A DNA stretch of 64,000 nucleotides from Pedobacter kyungheensis (GCF_000812965.1 NZ_JSYN01000010.1:1-64000), one strand, 5' to 3'; numbered from the stretch's first letter, positions 52,207-60,703 are shown. Numbers and translations: made by a program. Notes: a model not told the origin generated them from the letters alone.

Positions 52207-53322
52207 ATGGCTAAGAAAAAAGACGACGACAAGAAAAAACATGTAAGTGTAGTCACTAAAAAATCGTTACAGTTTTTAGAAGAATACATCAATAACCCTG
52301 CTCCTACCGGTTACGAGTGGGAAGGCCAGAAAATCTGGTTAAATTATTTAAAACCATATATCGATGAGCATTTTATTGATAATTATGGTACTGCAGTAGG
52401 CGTAATCAATCCGAAAGCTGCTTACAAAGTGGTAATTGAGGCACATGCCGATGAAATTTCGTGGTATGTAAACTATATTACTGCTGACGGTTTAATTTAC
52501 GTAATCCGCAACGGTGGCTCAGATCATCAGATTGCGCCATCAAAAAGGGTAAATATCCACACCGAAAAAGGTTTGGTTAAGGCTGTTTTTGGCTGGCCGG
52601 CTATTCATACCCGCCATGGCGAAAAAGAACAAGCCCCTGAGCTTAAAAACATTTTCTTAGATTGTGGCTGTACCTCAAAAGAAGAAGTAGAAAAACTGGG
52701 CATCCATGTGGGTTGTGTAATTACCTACGAAGACGAATTTATGGTGCTAAATGACCGTTATTATGTTGGTCGTGCGCTTGATAACCGTGTAGGTGGTTTT
52801 ATGATTGCCGAAGTAGCGCGTTTATTAAAAGAAAACAAGAAAAAACTGCCATTCGGTTTATACATTGTAAACTCGGTACAGGAAGAAATTGGCTTACGCG
52901 GGGCAGAAATGATTGCACAACGCATTAAACCCAATGTGGCCATTGTTACCGACGTAACACACGATACTACCACGCCAATGATCAATAAAAATACCCAGGG
53001 CGATTTATCCGCAGGAAAAGGACCAGTGGTTTCTTATGCACCGGCAGTACAAACCAACCTGAACAAATTATTGATCAAAACTGCAGAGAAAAACGATATC
53101 CCATTTCAGCGCCAGGCTTCATCACGCTCAACCGGAACGGATACCGATGCATTTGCCTACTCGAATGGTGGCGTACCTTCGGCATTAATCTCTTTACCGT
53201 TGCGCTACATGCATACAACCGTAGAAATGGTGCACAAGGAAGATGTAGATAATGTGATCAGCTTAATTTACCAAAGTTTATTAAACATAAGCGATGGTCA
53301 GGATTTCAGGGAATTTAAATAA
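52207..53322 (+). CDS. M42 family metallopeptidase (aminopeptidase)
   Basis: 371 aa. Co-catalytic di-metal peptidase releasing N-terminal residues from small peptides. Ligands: AHAD (H80, D82), the bridging D192 in GRALDNRVGG, E226-E227 in SVQEEIGLRGAEM, D249 in VTDVTHDT, and an H in MHTTVEMVH near the C-terminus. The Lys-rich first 12 residues are unusual but the rest is standard. Cytoplasmic. Followed by a strong terminator. Confidence 0.94.
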   Translation: MAKKKDDDKKKHVSVVTKKSLQFLEEYINNPAPTGYEWEGQKIWLNYLKPYIDEHFIDNYGTAVGVINPKAAYKVVIEAHADEISWYVNYITADGLIYVIRNGGSDHQIAPSKRVNIHTEKGLVKAVFGWPAIHTRHGEKEQAPELKNIFLDCGCTSKEEVEKLGIHVGCVITYEDEFMVLNDRYYVGRALDNRVGGFMIAEVARLLKENKKKLPFGLYIVNSVQEEIGLRGAEMIAQRIKPNVAIVTDVTHDTTTPMINKNTQGDLSAGKGPVVSYAPAVQTNLNKLLIKTAEKNDIPFQRQASSRSTGTDTDAFAYSNGGVPSALISLPLRYMHTTVEMVHKEDVDNVISLIYQSLLNISDGQDFREFK

Positions 53323-53344
53323 CAGATTCAAGAAATAAATTTAC

Positions 53345-53378
53345 AAGGAGTTAGGTTTTAAACTTAACTCCTTTTTTT
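53345..53378 (+). terminator. Rho-independent terminator of the M42 peptidase gene
   Basis: AAGGAGTTAGGTTT pairs with AAACTTAACTCCTT around one T (53345-53373) with one G-T pair, followed by a T7 run. Confidence 0.88.
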
Positions 53379-53510
53379 GTGCAGTAAGAAATTGAACTAA
53401 CTTTTAAGGGCAATTGACTTAAAACTTACAGGATTACACTTTTTTATATTATTGCCCAAATTATCTCTACATTGTTTTAATTATATTTATCAGATAGTTT
53501 ATTCAATTTT

Positions 53511-53912
53511 ATGAGATTAAACCATAGGACACTGGATCTTTCCCTGATTTGCGACGGGCATTGGGATGTGGTTTTTAATCAGCTTGAACTGGGTTTTTGG
53601 GAGCTAAGTTTGCCAACATGTACACTCCGCTCGAGCACATCATTTAAAAAAATTTTTGGCTATCCTGTTGATAGGGTCTTAACTTACGAAACCATATTGG
53701 GCTTAATCCTGCCCGAAGACCTGGATCGTGTGCAGGATGATATCGAACTTACCGTATCTAATGAGCAGGGTATTTTTCATTCGATATACAGAATCCGCCG
53801 TCCGGATGGAGAAATCAGGTGGCTCAGGGCAGACGCGATCATGTCGCAACCCGACGGCGAATCTTTAAAATTGGTAGGCACTACATTAGATATAACCGAT
53901 CTGAAGAAATAG
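53511..53912 (+). CDS. PAS-domain single-domain protein
   Basis: 133 aa. Almost the whole chain is one PAS fold of the PAS_3 type: WELSLPTCTLRSSTSFKKIFG, the HPED-like PEDLDRVQDD loop, YRIRRPDGEIRWLRADA and the closing VGTTLDITDLKK. There is no output domain. It may be a free sensor or adaptor, or a kinase remnant; the chain ends exactly at the domain border. Confidence 0.85.
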   Translation: MRLNHRTLDLSLICDGHWDVVFNQLELGFWELSLPTCTLRSSTSFKKIFGYPVDRVLTYETILGLILPEDLDRVQDDIELTVSNEQGIFHSIYRIRRPDGEIRWLRADAIMSQPDGESLKLVGTTLDITDLKK

Positions 53913-53927
53913 TGCTTCTCTTATCAA

Positions 53928-54704
53928 TTATTCTGCTTTTAAGGTGATCCAAACGGGGCCATGATCGCTGGTTTTTTCCCAACCTCTTACCTCCCTGTCA
54001 ACTCCTGCAGAAATTAAGCGATTGCTGGCCGTTGGACTCAGCAAAAAATGATCGATCCTTAAGCCTGCATTACGGCCATAAGCATTACGGAAATAATCCC
54101 AGAAGGTATAAATGGTTTCATCAGGATATAACTTTCTGATCGCATCTGTCCAACCCTGAGCCAATAAATTCTTAAAAGCCTCGCGCGTTTCCGGGCGGAA
54201 TAAGGCGTCTTCTACCCAGCGTTCAGGCTTATAGGCATCCAGCTCAGTTGGGATCACATTATAATCGCCTGCTAAAATTACAGGTGTACCACTTGCTAAG
54301 AGCTTAGCTGCGTGCGCTGCAAAACGCTCAAACCACTGTAATTTATAATCGAACTTGGGTCCTGGTGCAGGGTTGCCATTGGGTAAATAAAGGCAACCGA
54401 TAAGTACGCCATTTACAGTAGCCTCGATATAGCGACTTTGTAAGTCTTCCGGATCGCCATCTAAACCTCTTCTTGATTCTTTTATTTCTAAATTCCTGGC
54501 CAAAATAGCTACACCATTCCAGCTTTTTTGCCCATGCCAGATGGCGTTATAGCCTGCATCTTTAATGGCCTGTTCCGGAAATTTTTCTTCAGGTGCTTTT
54601 AATTCCTGCAAACAAACCACATCAGGCTGTGTTTCTTCCAGCCAGCGCAATAAAACAGGCAAACGGCCATTTACGCCGTTTACATTATAAGTAGCTATCT
54701 TCAT
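53928..54704 (-). CDS. xth: Exodeoxyribonuclease III (AP endonuclase)
   Basis: 258 aa. Base-excision repair enzyme cutting at abasic sites and removing 3' blocks. Motifs: MKIATYNVNGVNGRL (N7), CLQELK (E34), GDYNVIPTELD and the closing TSDHGPVWI with the catalytic D-H. No signal peptide. Stands alone, convergent with the PAS gene (15 bp apart). Confidence 0.96.
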   Translation of the reverse strand: MKIATYNVNGVNGRLPVLLRWLEETQPDVVCLQELKAPEEKFPEQAIKDAGYNAIWHGQKSWNGVAILARNLEIKESRRGLDGDPEDLQSRYIEATVNGVLIGCLYLPNGNPAPGPKFDYKLQWFERFAAHAAKLLASGTPVILAGDYNVIPTELDAYKPERWVEDALFRPETREAFKNLLAQGWTDAIRKLYPDETIYTFWDYFRNAYGRNAGLRIDHFLLSPTASNRLISAGVDREVRGWEKTSDHGPVWITLKAE

Positions 54705-54863
54705 GTTATAAATCTCTGTAATAAAATTTAAAAATAGAACCGGTGTGCTTAATTTGTTTCAAAACCTTAACCTTTTTAAATACTTTTATTTAAAATAATT
54801 AAAGGTAATTTAAATTTTAGCGCTTATCTTGCGCGTTAATTCAAATTACACCACTCAATACCT

Positions 54864-55319
54864 ATGCCGAAAGCAGTTTTAAACGTCCCGTCTGCCGAAC
54901 CCAAGGATATCCGTTGGTTTTATGACAAGTATGCCGCCATGCTGCTTGGTTATATTAATGGCATCGTTCAGGATCACCGAAAATCGGAAGATTACCTGGT
55001 TTCCATTCTCACCGCTTTTACAGCAGAATTTGGCACAACCGAAAAAAGCCAGCTGAGTATTTGGCTGGAGCTGCGCCAATATGCACAAAGCAAACTGGCA
55101 GTGCTTACCGAAAAACATCATTCCTTAACTCCGGCTCATGTAAACAGCAATGGAAACCTGGATTTGTTAGACGATTTACAAAAACAAATTTTTTGTGCAG
55201 TATATTATCACGGAAAATCGATTTCGCAACTGGCTACCGCCTTTAGCAGCGAAGAGGATGAAATCCGCAATCAATTGAAGCGATCAATAGATAAAATGAG
55301 GAGGAGCCGTGGAAATTAA
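54864..55319 (+). CDS. Degenerate sigma-70-like protein
   Basis: 151 aa. About 16-60 resemble ECF region 2 (WFYDKYAAMLLGYINGIVQD) but the DNA-melting and -10 contacts are weak. About 100-148 resemble region 4 (LDDLQKQIFCAVYYHGKSISQLATAF, then IRNQLKRSIDKMRR). Acid and Lys rich between. The gene overlaps the following anti-sigma-like gene by 11 bp, the arrangement of sigma/anti-sigma pairs. Could be a divergent sigma factor or a decoy. Confidence 0.65.
   Translation: MPKAVLNVPSAEPKDIRWFYDKYAAMLLGYINGIVQDHRKSEDYLVSILTAFTAEFGTTEKSQLSIWLELRQYAQSKLAVLTEKHHSLTPAHVNSNGNLDLLDDLQKQIFCAVYYHGKSISQLATAFSSEEDEIRNQLKRSIDKMRRSRGN
55299..55304 (+). promoter_or_regulatory. Strong Shine-Dalgarno AGGAGG deciding a GTG start
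   Basis: AGGAGG at 55299-55304, 4 nt before the GTG at 55309. Such a strong SD is unusual in Bacteroidota and lies within the end of the upstream gene; supports the GTG start and coupled translation. Confidence 0.6.
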
Positions 55320-55800
55320 AAGGATTATAGAAAGTGGTTTAATGGAAACCTATGTAATGGGTATTGCCACAGAAGAAGAGGTTCAACAAGTTTTATTGCT
55401 GAAAAAAGAATATCCTGAGTTTAAGGATGCACTTGAAAACCTGGAAATGGATATGGAAGTTCTGGCACAGGGAATGGCTATTATGCCTCCCCCAGGTACT
55501 CTTGAAAAAATTGAAACCGAAATAAACGAAATTCAGCGCCGTAGTCAGGTGGTGCAAAAGATTGTAGTTCCAAACACCGGATCAGAAAATGGCAGGTCCG
55601 ACAAAGAAGAAAAATACATTGAAGTAGAAGCTGAGTCGAATCAGATGCGTGTAAATAAAGCCTGGAAATGGATTTTTATTGCTGTATTTATTTTAGGAAA
55701 GGTATTTTTGGCCGGGGCTATATATTTTTATCTCGAAAACAGACAGGCCCGCGAAGAGGTAAAGGAGTTAAAATTAGAGTTGAAACAAAAAATAAAATAA
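55309..55800 (+). CDS. Anti-sigma-like single-pass membrane protein
   Basis: 163 aa from GTG. N-terminal 70 residues (IIESGLMETYVMGIATEEEVQQVLLL, then PEFKDALENLEMDMEVLAQGM) resemble the cytoplasmic anti-sigma domain of RskA-type proteins. A single transmembrane helix lies at about 124-143, followed by a short charged tail with a coiled-coil look. No periplasmic sensor domain of note. Partner of the sigma-like gene upstream. A terminator follows. Confidence 0.7.
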   Translation: MEIKRIIESGLMETYVMGIATEEEVQQVLLLKKEYPEFKDALENLEMDMEVLAQGMAIMPPPGTLEKIETEINEIQRRSQVVQKIVVPNTGSENGRSDKEEKYIEVEAESNQMRVNKAWKWIFIAVFILGKVFLAGAIYFYLENRQAREEVKELKLELKQKIK

Positions 55801-55910
55801 AAAGGAGGTTTATTTTAACCGAATTTTAAAACCAATACTAAACTGAAATGTTTAGTTGTTTGATTCATTCATGTTTGAGCGCATGTTTGAGTTTAGATAT
55901 AGGGATAGAC

Positions 55911-55942
55911 TAATTAGTCTGTCCCTTTTTTCTTCACCATGC
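55911..55942. terminator. Terminator between the anti-sigma-like gene and ECF sigma gene
   Basis: AGGGATAGACT, AATT, AGTCTGTCCCT with one T-G pair (55911-55936), followed by T6. Serves the plus-strand pair; just upstream is a small repeat, ATGTTTGAGCGCATGTTTGAG in two halves. Confidence 0.8.
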
Positions 55943-55961
55943 TTTTTTCGCTCAAATCGCT

Positions 55962-56480
55962 TTAAGCAACCATATCAGCCTTATAATTTTTGAGCATCTT
56001 TTTTAAGAGTCCTCTGGCCACATGTATTTTGGTTTTTACGGTACCCAGAGGTATATCCAGTTCTGCAGCAATTTCATGGTATTTATATCCTTCAAAATAC
56101 CTGCAAAAACAGAAACGGCAATCTTCGGGCAGGGCATTTAACGATCGCTGAATATCTTCCATCATAAACTTGGCACTTCCAGCGTTAGCTGAGGCACTTG
56201 GTGCAAGTTGTACGGATGTTAAATCTTCTTCCTGCTGTATCATTTCATTTTTACGTTTCACCTTATAATAGTGATTAAGAAAAGTATTTTTTAAAATGGT
56301 AAAAAGCCAGGCTCTTACATTACTGCCCAGTTCGAACTTCTCCGAAAAGCGAAAAGCTTTCATAAAAGTATCCTGAACTAAATCTGCTGCATCATCTTCG
56401 TCACGTGTGTAAGCCAAAGCACGGTCAAAAAGTGGCTGCCTGTATTGGTAAATGTCGCAATTGAAATTTAAGGTTTCCAT
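55962..56480 (-). CDS. ECF RNA polymerase sigma factor (RpoE-like)
   Basis: 172 aa. Region 2 at about 12-70 (LFDRALAYTRDEDDAADLVQDTFMKAF) and region 4 at about 112-165 (LNALPEDCRFCFCRYFEGYKYHEIAAELDIPLGTVKTKIHVARGLL in parts), both well conserved. No anti-sigma gene adjoins on this strand; the two-component genes upstream are on the same strand across a 125-bp gap that holds an inverted repeat (56551-56581). Confidence 0.94.
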   Translation of the reverse strand: METLNFNCDIYQYRQPLFDRALAYTRDEDDAADLVQDTFMKAFRFSEKFELGSNVRAWLFTILKNTFLNHYYKVKRKNEMIQQEEDLTSVQLAPSASANAGSAKFMMEDIQRSLNALPEDCRFCFCRYFEGYKYHEIAAELDIPLGTVKTKIHVARGLLKKMLKNYKADMVA

Positions 56481-56550
56481 ACTTGTTTTTTGGGATGGTG
56501 TAAGTACTGAACAAATACAGCAGCATTGTGTTATTTGTAGAAATACCCGA

Positions 56551-56581
56551 TTTTTTACGGTTTATTTAAAACGGTAAAAAA
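56551..56581. repeat. Inverted repeat TTTTTTAC...GTAAAAAA
   Basis: TTTTTTAC (56551-56558) pairs with GTAAAAAA (56574-56581), then GTTT/AAAC inside with one mismatch. Lies between response regulator stop and sigma factor; may be a terminator for the minus-strand regulator. Confidence 0.45.
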
Positions 56582-56605
56582 CAGCCCCAAAAATGGCCGG
56601 AATTG

Positions 56606-57256
56606 CTAGGCAACATAGCCGTTTCGCATGGCAAAACGTACCAGTGAAGCCGAGTTTTTGGTGCCGGTTTTACTAATCAGCGCCTCTCTCTGGCTCTCTA
56701 CAGTGCGCCTGCTCAAGTACAATTTATCAGCAATTTCCTGGTTGGTGAGCCCATCGGCAATGAGCTTTAACACGTTAATTTCGCGTTCAGAAAAGCTGAT
56801 TCCGTTGCTCATATTTTGAGCCAGCATGTTTAACTGACTGTTAAAACGTTCCAAAATAGAGATGCATAAATCAGAAGAAAGGTAGCGTTTTCCTTTCATT
56901 ACATGTTGTAAACAAAACAAAAGTTCGTCTTCCTCTATATCTTTGGAGAGGTAAGCAAAAGCCCCTGACATAAAGGCATTTGAAGCATATTTTTCATCAT
57001 CTAAAATCGACAAAACCACTACTTTTACCGGGTACCCTTTTTCTTTTATGGTACTGGTTAGTGCTATGCCGTCGAGCTTTGGCATTACAATATCTGATAA
57101 AATAATATCAGCTTTTATTCCCTTTTCAAGAAGATCCAAAACGGCTGAACCATCTGATACTTCTGCTATAACTTTGATGCCTTCATATTTTTCAATAAGT
57201 GCTTTAAGTGAAGCCCGGATAATATTGTGATCATCCGCAAGAATAATGTTAATCAT
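56606..57256 (-). CDS. NarL/FixJ-type response regulator
   Basis: 216 aa. Receiver at 1-120 with D8-D9, phospho-acceptor D55 (ILSDIVMP), and the K in YLSKDI. C-terminal LuxR HTH at about 150-212 (FSEREINVLKLIADGLTNQEIADKLYLSRRTVESQ in parts). Partner is the histidine kinase 40 bp upstream. On the minus strand a TATATTTG box sits 4 bp before its start, too near for a normal leader. Confidence 0.95.
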   Translation of the reverse strand: MINIILADDHNIIRASLKALIEKYEGIKVIAEVSDGSAVLDLLEKGIKADIILSDIVMPKLDGIALTSTIKEKGYPVKVVVLSILDDEKYASNAFMSGAFAYLSKDIEEDELLFCLQHVMKGKRYLSSDLCISILERFNSQLNMLAQNMSNGISFSEREINVLKLIADGLTNQEIADKLYLSRRTVESQREALISKTGTKNSASLVRFAMRNGYVA

Positions 57257-57296
57257 AATTCAAATATAACTTACGGTATTTTAAAATTAAAAACGC

Positions 57297-58373
57297 CTAC
57301 TTCGGGAGCTCAATATAGAAGGTGGTTCCGACACCAACTTTACTGGTAAACCAGATTTTTCCCCGATGTAATTCTACGATGGCCTTAATTATGCCCATCC
57401 CAAAACCACCCGATTCTTCACCCTTTAAACCCGACCGCAAGGTTTGGGGTAAATGATCAAAAAGTCCTGCCTGAAGTTCTTCCGGAATCCCGATACCATT
57501 ATCAGTTACACTAATCAGCACTGTATTTTCATAGGCTTCGGCATGTAAACCAATAAAACCATCGTCGGCGGTAAATTTTAATGCATTTGAGATGAGGTTA
57601 TTGATAACCTGCAGAAATTTCATGGTATCTAAACGCAGGTAAATGGTTTCTGCCGAACTGGTAAACTGTATGTTTTTTGTTCTGCCCAGTTTAGAGCGTT
57701 TGTAAAAACGCACTACATCTCTTAGCTCCCAAACCAGATCGGCCCGCTCCTTTCCTATTTCTATTGCCGATGATTTTAAGAACTCGCGGTTAATCATGCT
57801 TCGAACCAATAACAGGTTGCGTGCACACATATCTTTAATGAAAGCCAAAGCTTCCATCACTTTCAAATCACCCGTGTGGTTCAGGCTATCTTCTATTGAT
57901 GAAGCTGCAAGTTTTATCATCCCGAAAGGCTCTTTTAAATCGTGGGCCAAAACTTCGAGGGTAATATTCTTACGGGAGTTGATCTGCTCAATATGAATTT
58001 TATTATGCCTCATTATTGTGGTATCTTCTACAATACCTAATAAATATAAGCTTGTGCTATCTGTGAGGGTAAAAACGCTTGTACGCAGGTACTTTTCGTA
58101 GTCATTAAACAATAACCTGAATTCGTATTTCTTTTCAGTTTTACTTTCCAGGGTTTCTTCATAACACGATACCACGTGATCGGCATCTTCGGGATGAATA
58201 TTTTTTAAAAGCAGGGCCGGTTTTTCAAAAATATCGTCAAGGGGTAGCTCCCAAAGTTTAGCAATTGAATCGTTGAGATAAACGAACCGGCTTGTCTTAA
58301 GTTCAAAAATAAAATAACCATCGGCAGATAAACTGCCTAGCTGACAAAAGATAGCTGTATCGATTTGAGCCAT
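57297..58373 (-). CDS. PAS-domain sensor histidine kinase
   Basis: 358 aa, no transmembrane segment. PAS at about 13-120 (FELKTSRFVYLNDSIAKLWEL, then NIHPEDADHVV), HisKA-like helix with H144 (LAHDLKEPFG), and ATPase at about 235-358: NLISNALKFT (N box), VTDNGIGIP (G1), GGFGMGIIKAIVELHRG (G2) and GTTFYIELP. Senses a cytoplasmic cue and phosphorylates the next gene product. Confidence 0.94.
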   Translation of the reverse strand: MAQIDTAIFCQLGSLSADGYFIFELKTSRFVYLNDSIAKLWELPLDDIFEKPALLLKNIHPEDADHVVSCYEETLESKTEKKYEFRLLFNDYEKYLRTSVFTLTDSTSLYLLGIVEDTTIMRHNKIHIEQINSRKNITLEVLAHDLKEPFGMIKLAASSIEDSLNHTGDLKVMEALAFIKDMCARNLLLVRSMINREFLKSSAIEIGKERADLVWELRDVVRFYKRSKLGRTKNIQFTSSAETIYLRLDTMKFLQVINNLISNALKFTADDGFIGLHAEAYENTVLISVTDNGIGIPEELQAGLFDHLPQTLRSGLKGEESGGFGMGIIKAIVELHRGKIWFTSKVGVGTTFYIELPK

Positions 58374-58709
58374 AGTGTACTAATTGGATGATTACCGGGC
58401 GCTGAGGAGACACTTCCTCATGGTATAATTACAAGACAAACACTAAGCTGGCTAAAAAGTTTTTACCCGATCAAAAAGACCGGGTGAGAAAAGATCTGAT
58501 GTATTTTTGAGATATTAACATTTTCCACAGGATGTGCATAATTATTTCACATTTCAAAACCAACAATTGCTTAAATTGTTATCATAATAACACGACAAAA
58601 AAGTCCTGTGAGCGGGAGATCCGCGGAGGGCAGGCACACCATAAGAAGACCAAAAATCTTTCATCAATAGCCATCAAACCGGTGGCTATTTTTTATTGAG
58701 GATCGGGCA
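58374..58709. other. 336-bp gap with a plus-strand terminator and no plus-strand gene
   Basis: Between two minus-strand genes. It has an inverted repeat TGAGGA-GACACT-TCCTCA (58403-58420) in the leader of the kinase gene, a plus-strand TATTTTTG box (58502-58509) and a plus-strand hairpin plus T run (58666-58696). A short plus-strand RNA of about 185 nt (from about 58515) would fit. No start/stop frame with coding character is seen on the plus strand. Confidence 0.35.
58666..58696 (+). terminator. Orphan plus-strand rho-independent terminator
   Basis: AATAGCCATC (58666-58675), loop AAACC, GGTGGCTATT (58681-58690) with one T-G pair, followed by TTTTATT (58691-58697) after the last TT of the stem. 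The T run is on the plus strand only, where no gene precedes it within the gap. Confidence 0.7.
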
Positions 58710-59831
58710 CTATTTTAACATTACTTTTTTACCCGTTTTGGCCGAAATTTTAGCAGCCTCGAGAATTTTGACTACAGCTATGTTATTCTTTAGTGATGAC
58801 AGATCATTACCCGGATCGATATCACCTTTTAAAACAGCCGACAAGTAGCTTAAATGATTGGCATACGCCGGGGCCAAAGGTTGCGCTTTATATACCTGAT
58901 AATCGCTTTTACCCTTAATTTTACTCCTTAAATCTTTTTCATTAACCGCCTGAAGGTACCCGGTTGTACCAAACACTTCCATATCTTTAATGCTGAAAGG
59001 CCAGTTCCATGAGGCTTCTATAATTCCGGTAGCGGTTGGGTATTCAAGTAAAATGGTGGCATCATCATCAACCTTTGGGTAAACATCGGGTTTAATCTGA
59101 TGCGTAATGGCTGTAACTGAAATGGGCAATTGTCCATCCATTAACCAGGTCATAAGATTAGCGCCATAGCAACCAAAATCAACCAGTGCACCTGCTCCGT
59201 TTTTATCCGGATCGGTTAACCAGCTTAAAAATTCCTTGCTCACCCCTATTTCTTTTGGCCCCTGATGCCCATCGTGCACAATTATTTTACGCAATGGTCC
59301 AATACTATTGGCAGTTTTAATATTTTTATAAATTTCCTGATTACTTGGATACCAGGTTGTTTCGTAATTGGTGAGTACATGCACCTTATACTTGCTGGCC
59401 AGGGCGGCTATCCGTTCGGCCTGCTTTACCGAAACCGCTAAAGGTTTTTCTACCATTAAGGGTATGCCGAATGGTGCAGCTGCTTCTACAACGGCCAAAT
59501 GATCGCTTATGGCATTATAAGCCAAAACCACATCCGGTTTTTTACGGCTGAGTAAATCGGTAAGGTTCTGATAAAATATACTATTTGGTATTTTATAACG
59601 GGTTTTAAACCGGTTTACCAGTTCGGGATTACTTTCGGCAATGCCAATGATATTCACTTCGGCCTTTTGGTAACTGTTCATGATCAGGTAAACATGATCA
59701 TGATTAAGCCCTGCAATGGCCACATTTAATTTTTGCTGTGCGTACACAGAAAGAGAAACTGGTAACAGACAAATGGCAAAGCTAAAGGTGCGCAACAGCG
59801 ACCTGAAAATGCAGTGAGATACCTTAATCAT
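58710..59831 (-). CDS. Exported Gfo/Idh/MocA-family oxidoreductase
   Basis: 373 aa. Residues 1-31 look like a Sec signal peptide (SLLRTFSFAICLLPVSLSVYAQ) without a twin-arginine motif, so it is likely periplasmic. Rossmann part: VAIAGLNHDHV (33-45; GLNHDHV in place of the usual GxGxxG), PDVVLAYNAISDHL, VEKPLAVSVKQAERIAALA with the catalytic EKP Lys. C-terminal Gfo/Idh beta sheet with LVDFGCYGANLMTWL. Oxidises a sugar or cyclitol with a tightly bound NAD(P) cofactor. Gene stands alone. Confidence 0.9.
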   Translation of the reverse strand: MIKVSHCIFRSLLRTFSFAICLLPVSLSVYAQQKLNVAIAGLNHDHVYLIMNSYQKAEVNIIGIAESNPELVNRFKTRYKIPNSIFYQNLTDLLSRKKPDVVLAYNAISDHLAVVEAAAPFGIPLMVEKPLAVSVKQAERIAALASKYKVHVLTNYETTWYPSNQEIYKNIKTANSIGPLRKIIVHDGHQGPKEIGVSKEFLSWLTDPDKNGAGALVDFGCYGANLMTWLMDGQLPISVTAITHQIKPDVYPKVDDDATILLEYPTATGIIEASWNWPFSIKDMEVFGTTGYLQAVNEKDLRSKIKGKSDYQVYKAQPLAPAYANHLSYLSAVLKGDIDPGNDLSSLKNNIAVVKILEAAKISAKTGKKVMLK

Positions 59832-59996
59832 ATTTTTCTAAATTGATAACCACCAAATTAGAAATTTATGAAGGGCTTAATACAAACCATTTAAAATATT
59901 ACAAGTTCGGGATAGGGAGATGGAAAAGAAAAAACTTAAGGGACGATTTAGTTCTTCATTTAATAAAACATTACAACTTAAAGCGTACTGATGATG

Positions 59997-60422
59997 CTAT
60001 TGGTACAAAAATGTTTCAGATCTTCTGTTCCTCAACGGAAACTCTTTGCTAACCTGATCATTTTCATGTGCTTCTTCTGTTACTAACAAATCGTTGTACT
60101 TTTCTAATAAGTGAATGTACTTATTCATCCAAAAATATACAGAGTTGGAATCTGAACCGATCTGTTTGCCGGTTTCGGCAGTTTGGCCCGTAGGTTCTGA
60201 GCTGTACTTGGGAAATGCTTCCGGAAAGGACGAAGAAAGATCCTGACCTAATAATTTGCCTACCTGCCAAATTACTTCGTGTCCAATTCTGTCTTGACCA
60301 AACCAATTGTAAATTGTTCTGCGGCTTACATTAAGCTTTCTCGAAAGCTCGCTGATGCCCATGCGATCTCTGCGCACTAAGCGCTCAAGAATTTCTCCTT
60401 GTTTTAGTAGTGTTGTTGTCAT
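59997..60422 (-). CDS. Helix-turn-helix regulator
   Basis: 141 aa. N-terminal HTH (about 8-55: GEILERLVRRDRMGISELSRKLNVSRRTIYNWFGQDRIG in parts) resembles resolvase/XRE or phage-type HTHs. C-terminal part (about 65-141) is polar with a short coiled-coil-like stretch (NKYIHLLEKYNDLL). Divergent from the DUF1801 gene across a 281-bp region with two adjacent inverted repeats, so it probably controls itself and that gene. Confidence 0.8.
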   Translation of the reverse strand: MTTTLLKQGEILERLVRRDRMGISELSRKLNVSRRTIYNWFGQDRIGHEVIWQVGKLLGQDLSSSFPEAFPKYSSEPTGQTAETGKQIGSDSNSVYFWMNKYIHLLEKYNDLLVTEEAHENDQVSKEFPLRNRRSETFLYQ

Positions 60423-60529
60423 TGAGATAATTAATTTTTAATTAAAAAATAATTAAATCATATATCGGGGACGATTGACAGGTTAAATTTAAGAATAAGT
60501 GTGTAACGTTGTATAAAAAGTGTTGATTT

Positions 60530-60545
60530 TTTGACATTTGTCAAA
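60530..60545. promoter_or_regulatory. Inverted repeat A: TTTGACATTTGTCAAA
   Basis: Perfect 7-bp arms TTTGACA and TGTCAAA around TT. It touches inverted repeat B. Candidate operator of the HTH protein. Confidence 0.55.
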
Positions 60546-60572
60546 TTACTTCAGCAAAATTGTGTGAAGTAA
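60546..60572. promoter_or_regulatory. Inverted repeat B: TTACTTCA-N11-TGAAGTAA
   Basis: Perfect 8-bp arms (60546-60553 and 60565-60572). Directly followed by TAACCTTG (60577-60584), one base off a plus-strand -7 box. Could bind a dimeric regulator over the DUF1801 promoter. Confidence 0.55.
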
Positions 60573-60703
60573 GTGTTAACCTTGCCTTATTTATAATCAA
60601 TATAATGATAAACAATACATTACCTGTAAAATATTAGTACTCATACTCTTTCTTAAGAATGGAAATTAGCTATTAAACCCTTATATTCATCATAAAAAAA
60701 GAT

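Noticed and set aside
57261-57268. TATATTTG box 4 bp before the response regulator start
   Set aside because: Transcription from it would begin at or after the start codon, with no -33 box; co-transcription with the kinase gene is simpler.
59843-60052. 69-codon plus-strand open frame starting with TTG
   Set aside because: It has no ATG near its start, no family features, and its second half runs antisense through the end of the HTH regulator gene.
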